DNA from: Eupeodes corollae | Lineage: Eukaryota; Arthropoda; Insecta; Diptera; Syrphidae | Assembly: GCF_945859685.1 (NCBI RefSeq) | Contig: NC_079149.1 | Span: 59,600,991-59,664,990, forward strand | Direction: 5' to 3' | DNA length: 64,000 nt | Shown here: positions 54,658 through 64,000 of the stretch, piece after piece | How positions within the stretch are numbered: position 1 is the stretch's first letter | Layout: each line of letters starts with the position of its first letter | Notes under the pieces: model-generated | The model's input: only the letters and a program-made list of their open reading frames with translations | The model's database searches: none | What the model was told of the DNA's origin: nothing | Made by a program: the position numbers and the translations under genes

Positions 54658-56354
54658 GAGGCTGGGATGCGACAAACACTGATAACTTCCCATCCCGTCT
54701 GTCGATTTGTCTTGCTTATAAGTTTGTCTATATGTACTCGTATCAATTTTTACCAAATTTGAGTACTATTTTTTGTAGATTTTTTTTTTTAATGAAAAAA
54801 CGGACAGTTGGATTTTTATATACAAATTACTGAACATCGAAAGCAATATTTTCTGTGAAATAATTTTTTAATTTTTGAAAAGCTATTTAAATCGAAAGTA
54901 AATTTTTACCAAGTATTAGAATTGTTTTTTTTTTAGAATTTTATTTTTTGTAAAAAAAACTGTCAATTCGATTTTTTTCAAAATTTTATCGAATATTGAA
55001 AACAATATTTCTTATAAGATAAAATTAGTTTGAAGAAAATATTTCAAATTTTTGAAAAGATATTTGAGTCAAAAATCAATTTTCACCAACTTTTGTTAAA
55101 TTTTTTTTAGGTTTTTAACTTTTTGTACAAAAACCGTCAATTCGATTTTTTTCAAAATTTTACTGAATGTTGACAACAATATTGGCTGAAAAATAAAAGT
55201 TGTTAAAAGCCAATATCTAAAATTTTTGGAAAAATATTTGAGTCGAAAATCAATTTTTACCAACTTTTATACATTTTTTTGTGTGTTTTTATTTTTTGTT
55301 AAAAAAAACTGTAAATTCGATATTTCTCAAAATTTGTCCTAATCTTGAAAACAATATTTCTTTTAAGCAAAAATTAATTAGAAGCTATTATCTCAAAGTT
55401 TTGAAAAGATATTTGAGTCGAAAATCAATTTTTACCAACTTTTATAATTTTTTTTTTGTATGTTTTTATTTTTTGTAAAAAAACTGTCAATTCGATTTTT
55501 TTTCAAACATTAACTGAATGTTGAAAACAATTTTTTTTGAAAGATTAAAGTAAATCAAAGCCAATATCTCAAAGTTTTGAAAGATATTTGAGTCGAAAAT
55601 CAATTTTTACCAACTTGTATTAATTTTTTTAGGTTTTTATTTTTTGTAAGAAAACTGTCAATTCGATTTTTCTCAAAATTTTTCAAAATGTTGAAAACAA
55701 TATTCCTTATAATATAAAATAAGTAAGAATCCTAAATTTTAAGTTTTTGAAAAGATATTTAAATCGATATTAAATTTTTACCAACTTTGAGTAATGTTTT
55801 TTTTAGATTTTTATTTTTTATAAAAAAAACTGTCAATTAGATTTTTCTCAAAATTTTATCAGATATCAAAAACATTATTATTCGTTTTACAAAATTATTT
55901 TGGAGATGACATTATATTTCAGTCGTAAAATTTTGGAGGTAACAAATTTTTTTTTCAGTTTTATTGATTTATAAAAAAAACTGTTATATTGATTTTTTTC
56001 AAAAAATATATTTGTTTGGTATCACGTTTCAAATTTGTATATAAAATTTAATTCAAGTCTCTAGTGTTTTTGGTTCGTAAGATATTTAGGGTTAACCAAA
56101 ACCCACGCAATTTTCTTGAGAGCCCTTTCTGCATATTTCTGCCTTATTATCTGTATAACAAAATTTATTTGAAGTCAATATCTCTTCTTGTTCTCGAGCT
56201 ATGGAAGACGAAAAAAACGTCGCGAACGTACGAACGTACGGACGTACGAACGTACGTACACACGCACGCACTAGGGACCTTGAAACGTCGAGAAATGTCA
56301 AAATTTTCAATTTGACAAATCGGACCCATTACAATAACTTCCTATGGGAAGTTA
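54658..56354 (+). repeat. Repeat A, copy 10, full length with six-unit array (+)
   Basis: The best copy for structure. It starts GAGGCTGGGATGCGACAAAC. The motif CTGTCAATTCGATTTT (or close) has its T at 54961, 55135, 55310, 55485, 55656 and 55831, giving spacings of 174, 175, 175, 171 and 175 bp. The non-array part then runs through the GGTTAACCAAAACCCACGCA segment and CpG tract (56217-56270) to the palindrome at 56335-56354. Confidence 0.88.
56335..56354. repeat. 20-bp near-palindrome joining repeat A copies 10 and 11
   Basis: TAACTTCCTATGGGAAGTTA, self-complementary except at the centre (CTATGG). The plus arm ends and the minus arm begins here, giving an inverted repeat of about 3 kb. Confidence 0.85.
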
Positions 56355-57609
56355 AAAATTTTGACGTTTCTCGGCGGTTCAAGGTCCCTGGAGTCGAAAT
56401 AATTTTCTTTAGAAAGATGTCTGTGCGTGCGTGCGTGTGTACGTACGTCCGTTCGTTCACGAAGGTTTTTTGTCATCCATAGCTCAAGATTCAATTTCGT
56501 GGGTGTTTTTTTTATCACAGCAATTTAAATTCATTTTGGTTAACTCTAAATATCTAATAAACCAATTCCACTAAAGACTTAAATTAAATTTTATATTTTA
56601 TACATTGTAACGTGATAATAAACCAGTATATTTAAAAAAATCCAATTAAAAAAACTGAAAAAAAAAATTGTCACCTCGAAAAATGTACGAATAAAAACAA
56701 ATTTGTGCAACGGAAAATAAGGTTTTCAATATCTGGTAAAATTTTCAGAAAAATCTAATTGACAGTTTTTTTTTTATAAAAATAAAAACCTATACAAATT
56801 AAATTTCGATCCAAACATATTTTCAAAAACTTGAGATAATGTCTTCAAAGTTATTTCATCTTATACGAAATATTGTTTTCAACATTCGGTAACATTTAAA
56901 AAAAAAATCAAATTGACAGTTTGTCTTGCAAAAAATAAGAAGTTAAAAGAAAGAAAAATCAAATTGACAGTTTTCTTACAAAAAATAAAAATTCCAATGG
57001 AAAGTTGGTAAAAATTGATTTCGACACAGAGATTACGGCTTCCAACCAATTTTAACTCGAATTGACAGTTTTCTTTACAAAAAATAAAAACCTAAACAAA
57101 AAAATGTATAGAAATTGGTAAAAATTTATTTTCAACTCAAACATCTTTTCAAAACTTTGAGATATTAGCTGTAAACTTATTGTATCTTTTTAAAAACATT
57201 GTTGTTGTTGAGAAAAATCTAAAAAACATAAAAAAACTATATCAAAACTTGGTAAAAATTTACTTTCGACTCAAATAGATTTTTAAAAACCAAAAATATT
57301 GTCTTCAGTTTTTTTTATTTCACAGAAAATATTGTTTTCGATATTCGGTGCTTTTTTTTTATAAAAATCCAACAGTCAGTTTTATCATGAAAATTAAAAA
57401 CTGCACAAAATTGTAAAAACTTATGTTCGATTCCAATTTTTTGAAATTGGATGAAATCATTTCATTCTATGTTGGTATTTTTTTTTTACTTGATGTTTTG
57501 AGAAATATTCAGTTGATATTTTTTTGTATAACAAATAAATGCTTTAAAAAAATGCTGCTATAATCGATACAAATTGTTTTTTTATCAGTGTGAGTCGCAT
57601 CCCAGCCTC
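56355..57609 (-). repeat. Repeat A, copy 11, minus arm
   Basis: It begins with GACGTTTCTCGGCGGTTCAA, the CpG tract at 56425-56463, then diverged tandem units, and ends with GAGTCGCATCCCAGCCTC at 57609 and a T-run. It is the inverted partner of copy 10, with lower unit regularity. Confidence 0.8.
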
Positions 57610-59469
57610 TTTTATTATTTTTTATGTAACCAACTTTATTATTTTCAACAGTACCTTGGGGACTATAAGGTTTTGTTCCTCTTTGACACGAATAACATAT
57701 TATAGCTTTTGATATATTATAGCTGTACAATAAAACTGTTCATAACTAATCCATGTTAATGAACTTTGTGGAATAAATCATTGATTTTAATTTTTTTTGT
57801 TGTCAGCCATAACTATATAACTGTTAACTCTTATTCACGTTTAAAATGTTTGATTTTTTTAAATAAAAAAACCGACAGAAATTTTAAGGAGTAATTTTGA
57901 GGGTTGACAGCTGCATAATGTCATTACATTCAATGAGCAAATAGTTGAGAGTATTTGTTAAAGGTGTAAGTTTAAAAAAACTAACGCGAATATTTTTTTA
58001 AATTTTATAATCAATAATATTTATAGCTTCATTTTAATTGTTTGAAATATTAACCTATTCATTAATATTTTTATTGTGTATTAACTTCAAACTATCAATT
58101 GTTTTTTCTCAAAATGTTACCTCACCTACATCAGTCTTCGTAGTAAAAAATTGCTTTGTAGCTTATATCATTTTTATTCGTACAATCTTCGAGCTGAAAA
58201 AAATTTGCTTTTTAATTTCATTTATATAAACTGTTTAATGGGATTTTGTTTAAATTCATAAAGAAGTTATAAGCATAGTAAAACAAGATGATATCGGTTG
58301 TAACACAATCTTTGGTACCATATTATTAATTGTCTCGAAACAAGTTCAACTGTAAAACTAGTTTGAGAAACTTTTATTGTTTTATGTTTTTTTTTCAAGA
58401 ACGTTAAAAATAATAGTTGTAAATACATTTTAAACTAGTTTTGAAGAAAGTTAAAAATGTGGTATTTAATCTTAGGTCGATAATTACGATAGTATAAACA
58501 ATGGAATATGAGTGGAACTCGAAAACGTTGAAGCAGAAGTGATTTATTAATTTAATGAATATCTTAACGGGAATTGTGTATTAAATCAATGATTAGTAAC
58601 TTTTTTGGCATTTCTTCACCATTTTCAATCTGTCGTTACTGTTTATGTACATACCTAACAAATTATCAGTCATAACAAATTGAGTTTGAATAATGTGCTT
58701 TATTAAGCTAAATCATTAAGCTATCTGTTGTTTAACATACTTAAAATATGTTTGTTTTATAGATAACATTATTTTTCTCTTAATTTTATTACAAACAAAT
58801 TAATCACTTGAGAATTTAACCATAAATAAAAAGCATGATTAATAAAAAATGTAAATAAGATACAATCTTGTGAAATAAAAAAAAATTGACATATAAACCC
58901 TATTTGTAGGCTGTTTCGGTAAATAAGATATACAAACAAAACTGAATAAAAGAATTTTTGTTTTTTAAGTTTAAGGTCTTACGTACTTGTGTTTTTGACA
59001 TGCCCTTTTTTAGGAAACATGTTTATTTTTAATGAAACAAGATTTAAACTAAACATTTATATTTATTCATAAATTATTTAAAATTTTGTTAATACAAAAT
59101 TAATACAAATGATCAAGGGATGACCAAGGCTGAGTCCCGTTTGTACATCGCAACTGTGACAATTCGAAGTGAGCCTGTGTTTGAAATTAGTGGTAAGGAT
59201 ATAATACGTTAAGACTTAAATGATGAACTTACGTGTAAACACGCTACGAAAAACCTCCTTTTTTATAACAAAAATGGACTTTTATGTAGGAAAAATAATT
59301 GTTAATATTATTTATTTATTTATTTAATATCAATTAGAGTTTATAATCTCAAATAAACTAACGAAATTTTTAAAATATTCATTGAATCATTATAAAATTA
59401 AAAAATTACAATTATTTATTTTTTAAAAAATACAAGTTTAACATATTTTTGAATGAGTTTCTACGCAAA
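57610..59469. other. AT-rich DNA, no gene seen
   Basis: 1.86 kb without a recognised gene or element. An (ATTT)n stretch lies near 59308-59326. Confidence 0.35.
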
Positions 59470-60600
59470 TGAAAATTAAAATCTATGTTATGTGATACAT
59501 TGTTAATCTCTCTTACACTCCGAGTTATGGGTTCATTAAACGCAATTTACTCAATGAAATTTTCGGGAATAAGGTTCGAATTCTTAGTTCTCTAGAAGGA
59601 GCGTAAGATTAATTAGCGACAATAAATATGATATGATAAAATATCACTGACAACATTTATGGCAAACATCTTACGGCGGTTTCCTTATGTATATGAACAC
59701 CAATAAGTTGACATCTAGCGTTATAGGAAGGCATTTTAATGCTCTAGCCTAGTTTGTGTACAACAAATCTTGTAATTTTGTTTGATATTTTTTGTTCTTG
59801 TAACATGAACATTGTAATGAGGATTCCATACTACGCAACAATATTCCAGGATTGATCTAACATACGGCACATAAAGGGCTTTTAGTGTGTAGGGGTCCCT
59901 AAAACCAAACAAATTATGAAAAATAAAACCCAACATAGAATTAGCTTTGTTCACCATGAATTCTGTATGATGTACAAAGTTTAGCTTGTGACCAAATATG
60001 ACTCCAAGGTATTTTTTTGTAGAAACTATATCAAGGTCATGATTTGCATATTGTAATCGTAAACGATAGGTAACAAACGAGGGTTAAACGAAAAACATTG
60101 ACATTTGGATATGTTTAGGCCAGTTGATAAGATTGTTTACATCATTTTGCAGAAGCGTACAGTCTGTTAAGTTTCTTACAGGTCTTAAATTTTTTAAATC
60201 ATCCTTGCGGAACGCCAGAAGTTAAAGAAAAGGGATTTGAGGTAATCGAATTAATTGAAACCATCTGACTGCGCCCTATAATATAAGCTATCAGCTATTT
60301 TAGCATATTGGAATGAAAAAAAATTAATACAATTTTATGAAGCATCCTATAAACGCTTTGGAAAATCGGTGTGGAAAAATACACCATTTGCTAAGGAACT
60401 ATTCAACACAAAACACAAAACTCTAGACAGAGCGACGAAACATTTTTTTAAAACAATATGAAGAACTTCATCCGGACCAGAATTATATTTGATTGTCTCA
60501 AATAGACCAGATAGAGCCAATTCCACTTCTGATAAGGTAACATTTAAATTATCTTTGTTTAGACTATTTAGTGATAGCAAAAAAATGAGTTAGTGTTAAT
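59470..60600 (-). mobile_element. Jockey-type LINE remnant (-)
   Basis: On the minus strand: VTLSEVELALSGLFETIKYN and SGPDEVLHIVLKKCF (60580-60347, the segment before and at RT start), then a deletion of the RT fingers. Next come TSGVPQG (near 60215), KKYLGVIFGHKLNFVHHTEF, and 59957-59736 with NKANSMLGFIFHNLFGFRDP and VRSILEYCCVVWNPHYN, then YNARCQLIGVHI and decay. It is related to LINE-D. RT motif C was not found. Confidence 0.75.
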
Positions 60601-60766
60601 ATATAGGGGCTTACAGATTTTTGTTAGTGAGTTTAGCAGAATAGAAAAAACTGTAAGCAAACATTTTTATTATACCCTATTTTTAGAGGAACTAAAACAA
60701 ATGACAATGGAGTCATTGCGAAAAATTTAATTCACCGTAATAATTAAAAAAAAAAAAAAATAAAAT

Positions 60767-60865
60767 GGTGGTGCCACAGCTCGTAGATTATCAGTGTCTA
60801 GTGGCTTACAACTCTCAACCATTGCTGTGTGCGAGTAATTGCAGGGAAGGAAGGAAACTTCAGTT
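60767..60865 (-). mobile_element. SINE 3' fragment (-)
   Basis: GGTGGTGCCACAGCTCGTAG, TGGCTTACAACTCTCAACCA and TTGCTGTGTGCGAGTAATTG on the + strand are the reverse complement of the SINE 3' half, with several substitutions. Confidence 0.7.
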
Positions 60866-60893
60866 TTTAAGAATGTATCAAGGCAAGCACCTT

Positions 60894-60909
60894 TGCATGA
60901 TGGTTAGAC
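60894..60909 (+). mobile_element. SINE tRNA-head piece next to LINE-A copy 3
   Basis: TTGCATGATGGTTAGA matches the SINE head up to GGTTAG, where LINE-A sequence starts. The short length makes this weaker than at copies 1 and 2, but the junction point is the same. Confidence 0.55.
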
Positions 60910-61076
60910 TGTTACAGTCCCGATGTGTTTGATGGCTAGCGAAACCAAGCTAAACCACAAACACAAATTGACTCATACAAATTATAATATCGTAAGAAGA
61001 GACCGGCCTGACCGGGGGCGGTGTCGCTCTCTTTATAAGAAAAGGCATTATTTATAAAGCCATTTACAACAATGAA

Positions 61077-61442
61077 TTGCGAAAGCTCAAGACGCTAGAA
61101 GTTTGCGTCATATCATATATCATATATATCCACTTCACTCAAGGGAAGTGGATATATATGATTGCGACTTATGCGGCTGGAGCTCCGCAAGTTACTTACT
61201 TTGCTTCAGAACTCGAGATTCTTTTTAGGGAACTAAAACTGAGTTTGGAAAAAACTATTTCGTCTTAGCTGGTGATTTGAACGCAAAACATGAAGATTGG
61301 GGAAATCAAAATAGTAATCCCAGAGGTAACCATCTTTTTAACTTGATGAATCTTCACAGCGCGCTGCAGCGTTGAATATGGCGTCGACCTGCTGGCTACT
61401 GAGAAGCCATCGTATCCAAGAAGCGGCTCCTATCTGGATCTT
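61077..61442 (+). pseudogene. LINE-A copy 3 endonuclease part
   Basis: It carries RKLKTLEVCV, IYMIATYAAGAPQVTYFASE and LEILFRELKLSLEKT in one frame, then LAGDLNAKHEDWGNQNSNPR (from 61266) in another, and YGVDLLATEKPSYPRSGSYL just before 61443. Frameshifts at about 61262 and 61370 interrupt it. It aligns with 5480-5120 of copy 1. Confidence 0.75.
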
Positions 61443-62654
61443 TTGCTGTACGACACCAGACTAACAGTTACAGACAGAGTGGGTAATCACCCTCGAAACT
61501 GCTTACAGACAGTCGAGTACGACAGCGATCACTGCGGACTGGCTGCTGAAATGCAGATTCCGAACGAACGCGTGGAATTGGAAGTATACGTTGCAACGCA
61601 CTCTTACAATTACAGTAAGATGCGTTGGCCTCGTTTCACCAACGCCTTAGCGAGAGAACTTCGTTCGAGTGACATAGCCCCACCAAACAACAGAAACCTG
61701 ACAAATACAGAAATTCACCAACACTTACAACAGATTTACGAAACAATAAAACGAACGATGGAACGGACAATCCCAAAGTACAAAGAACGGGACCAAATGG
61801 ACGCTTACAGAAACGCTACAATTGACGCAATACGTAGGCACAAAAGTGGCTTACTGACAAGACTCAAAAACTTGCACAGACGACTTACAGACCCACGCGA
61901 CTTGGAGGTTAGGACACTGAAGTCGTCAATAAGAAATGTCAATCTGTTGATTAAGGAGAACTACAGGCTATCAATTAACAAGTACTGGGACCGCAAGATC
62001 CGGTCAGTTAATTCGAGTGACCCTAGTATGTTCCCAAAAATCAACAAGATATTCAGGAAAAAGAACGACAGTGACCTTCCGAGTCTGAAAATCCAAAGAA
62101 CCGAAGAGAACAGTGACGTACTCATGACAGTGCAAATAGATATAGAGGAAGCCATCTTCAACGATGACTTTTATATAATTGAAGATCCGAAGGAAAAAGC
62201 GGAGGCGTTGGGAGCTGCTTTCCAGCAAGTTTACAAGGTGGATGTTAGCATTCGCCCCAACCACGACCTGGAAAACAGAGCCCTACTCAATCACTTTTAC
62301 CTCCGTAATGATATCACACATTGGCGATCTGAGAACCGCGGTTTCATGCGGTTCAATGACGATTCCTTGGCAAATGCTATAATCGCCGAGCAAACGGGAC
62401 CAAGTCGCTTGTTAGTGACGAAGGTTGAGCTTCAGCTTATCTTCAACTCAATAAAAAACAGAAAGTCAGCAGGTGTCGATGGTATATCCAACGTTGTACT
62501 AAGACATTTACCGATGGAAGCAATTGACATTTACACCACACTCTTCAACAATGCACTAAATAATGCATATTATCCAGTGAATTGGAAAACCGCTGTGGTC
62601 CTCTCCCGAAAAAGGGAAAGGACAACCCCAGCCCGTCAAATCTTCGGTCGATAA
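61443..62654 (+). pseudogene. LINE-A copy 3 endonuclease end, linker and RT start
   Basis: 403 codons, about 90% identical to copy 1 by eye. In order: LLYDTRLTVTDRVGNHPRNC, VEYDSDHCGLAAEMQI (endonuclease end), YNYSKMRWPRFTNALARELR, a basic linker with TIDAIRRHKSGLLTRLKNLH, KINKIFRKKNDSDLPSLKIQ, then RT start IKNRKSAGVDGISNVVLRHL and NNAYYPVNWKTAVVLSRKRE. A frame break ends it inside the segment before the RT finger motifs. The first ATG is internal. Confidence 0.8.
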
Positions 62655-62679
62655 GTCTTCTTCCGAGCATCAGCAAAGT

Positions 62680-63469
62680 TTACAAAAAATCATTAATAGG
62701 GCTCTGACTAAGTGGGCTGCGGACAACAAAATAATTCCGGATAAACAGTTCGGGTTCAAGGCGTGTCATGACACAATTCATGCTGCGTCTCAACTCGTTT
62801 CTGATATCCAATGGAATAAATCAAAACAACAATGCACAAGTGCTGTTCTGGTTGATTTGGAGAATTCCTTTGACACCGTGTGGTTAGAGGGTCTTTACCT
62901 AAAACTGAGCAGGCTTGGCATAAGCAAGCCATTGTTGTATATAGACACCATATGATATGTTTAGAAAGTTCGTTGCCGAAAGTGGCAAGGTAACTTCTAC
63001 CACAACATTCTCAATTAAAAATGGTCTTCAACAGGGAGCGGTGCATTCGCCGATTCTCTTCAGCATTTACACCAGCGATCTGATAGGTAGTCTTACAAAG
63101 GCAATTGCGTACGCCGACGATATAATTGCGTACAGAACGGCCCGAAAGGTTGAGGTTATGAGAATTTATTTGCAGCGTGATTTCGACAAGGTTCAGCGAT
63201 ATTGCGACGACTGGAATCTAAAAATAAATGTCCAGAAGTCGCAGACAATTCTGTTCCGGACTCCGTTGACTAGGGCCACGAGGGATACGTACAAGAACTG
63301 GCGCAAAATGGGCATCGTTAATCTTCACGGGCAGCCATTTGCGAGCAAAAGTGTAGTGAAGACTTCACTTATCTGGTATCTACGGTATCTGGTTAGATCA
63401 GTATTTTTATTTCGACAGACGAAACGGCTGTTTTTTATCAGTCGACTTGACCACAGAGTGAAAAGGTAA
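62680..63469 (+). pseudogene. LINE-A copy 3 reverse transcriptase core
   Basis: The frame from about 62690 gives LTKWAADNKIIPDKQFGFKA, HDTIHAASQLVSDIQ and motif A VLVDLENSFDTVWLEGLYLK (the usual KAFD is NSFD, Asp kept). A stop falls near 62955, and the frame at 62957-63469 gives IKNGLQQGAVHSPILFSIYT (motif B) and IAYADDIIAYRTARKVE (motif C, both Asp present), WNLKINVQKSQTILFRTPL, and a C-terminal stretch deleted near 63390. Confidence 0.8.
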
Positions 63470-63765
63470 TTTGCTACATGGCCCTCATACGGCCGATGTT
63501 CGTTTATGGTTGTCCTGTGTGGTTTGACGTTGCCCCTTCCCAGATGGAGAAGTTTCGGGTGTTCGAGCAGCCGAACCTTCTTTCCTATACAAGGGGTCTC
63601 GAATCAACAGAATTGACAATTTCGGGATAAAACTCGTTCGAGATCATATTGCAAGAGCTATGCCTTCGACCAACAATTTAATATTTGGGGCGTTCTATCC
63701 AAACGACGAGTATTTTGAGTGTGTACGCTTCATTCCACCAGAAGCATTCCTCTTCTTAGATAGAT

Positions 63766-63950
63766 GCATGTCTATGCATAAGTCAGCAGCGTTAGACACT
63801 CTCCTCCATCTGACACCCCTCGACATCTTCAGGAAACAAGTAGCACCGATAAGACTCGACGCCTCATCTCAATGGACCAACAACAATGTATGGCACTCCC
63901 TCAGTTTGAACCTCTTTGGTTCTTTACCAAAGTAAATAGACTACACTATT
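63766..63950 (+). pseudogene. C-terminal fragment of a different LINE, fused to LINE-A copy 3
   Basis: Right after FLFLDRC the frame continues SMHKSAALDTLLHLTPLDIF, RKQVAPIRLDASSQW and NNNVWHSLSLNLFGSLPK. This ALxxLLxLxPLDIFxxxxA pattern is typical of the segment just before RNase H in RNase H-bearing LINEs, not of LINE-A copy 2, which continues GLIQDRLAVPLIYHVRRR at this point. The join may be a recombination product or a template switch. Confidence 0.55.
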
Positions 63951-64000
63951 CCTTCCTAAACCCCTATTAGGAAAAAAACTTACAGGTATTCCATCCAGAG

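Larger units (their letters stand above)
60910..63765 (+). mobile_element. LINE-A copy 3 (+), 5'-truncated
   Basis: It begins inside the endonuclease (TACAGTCCCGATGTGTTTGA, matching copy 1 near 5650), continues through the endonuclease, linker and RT to the C-terminal FIPPEAFLFLDRC at about 63765, then changes to sequence of another LINE. It supplies the RT core deleted from copy 1. Breaks occur near 61020, 61265, 61375, 62640, 62955 and 63390-63480. Confidence 0.85.

Noticed and set aside
54658..57609. CRISPR array
   Set aside because: The regular spacing is of long 174-bp tandem units without unique spacers, and the rest of the window is eukaryotic.
1..64000. LTR retrotransposons or endogenous viruses
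   Set aside because: I saw no long terminal repeats, protease, integrase or envelope-like frames. All RT motifs belong to non-LTR elements.

Overview
This window looks like AT-rich, repeat-dominated chromosomal DNA of an insect, plausibly a fly. The evidence is the mix of non-LTR retrotransposons, a tRNA-derived SINE, Tc1/mariner transposons and a Helitron, with no operons, ribosome binding sites or long intact host genes. I could not identify a host protein-coding gene. Two CpG-richer stretches (about 6440-6754 on + and 50618-50950 on -) each end in a good splice-donor sequence and may be 5' exons, but this is weak.

Layout. 1-1215: AT-rich DNA with a 24-bp tandem repeat and a hAT-like MITE. 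1216-2615: first full copy of an unclassified AT-rich repeat family (here 'repeat A'). 3027-5944: a SINE split by a non-LTR element ('LINE-A'), the whole flanked by the SINE's own 10-bp target duplication. 6440-8450: possible host 5' exon and a decayed repeat A. 8932-15865: SINE fragments, two head-to-head copies of a CR1/Jockey-type LINE ('LINE-B') and a decayed DDE transposase. 16090-17182: RTE-type LINE. 17239-18875: a second SINE split by LINE-A at the same point, again inside a SINE target duplication. 20601-25395: a fold-back repeat A interrupted by a 3.65-kb Helitron at a clean A|T junction. 25440-27791: mariner and Tc1 remnants. 29910-30208: an uninterrupted SINE with a 13-bp target duplication. 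30345-34770: Jockey-type LINEs. 35195-37270: RTE LINE. 38860-43985: repeat A copies and a Jockey remnant. 43990-45410: a mariner-type element of about 1.3 kb precisely inserted in an RTE reverse-transcriptase fragment. 47000-49860: another repeat, an RTE 3' remnant and repeat A. 52147-57609: three repeat A arms, two joined through a central palindrome, plus a MITE. 59470-63950: Jockey remnant, SINE pieces and a third LINE-A, again starting in the SINE tRNA head.

The most notable system is LINE-A. All three copies lie in the tRNA-like head of the SINE. The two with visible 3' ends have the same junction (A-tail followed by GTGCGTTGG), which indicates site-specific target-primed reverse transcription into a tRNA-derived sequence. 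The most complete copy also keeps the end of ORF1, joined to the endonuclease/RT ORF through an overlapping TAATG stop-start. The second notable system is repeat A. Its body is an array of units of about 174 bp, its ends are conserved, and its arms are repeatedly found as inverted pairs joined by a 20-bp palindrome.

The coding remnants are broken by stops, frameshifts or deletions. The mariner at 44068-45362 (one frameshift) is closest to intact. Coordinates of decayed elements are approximate. All alignments were done by eye.
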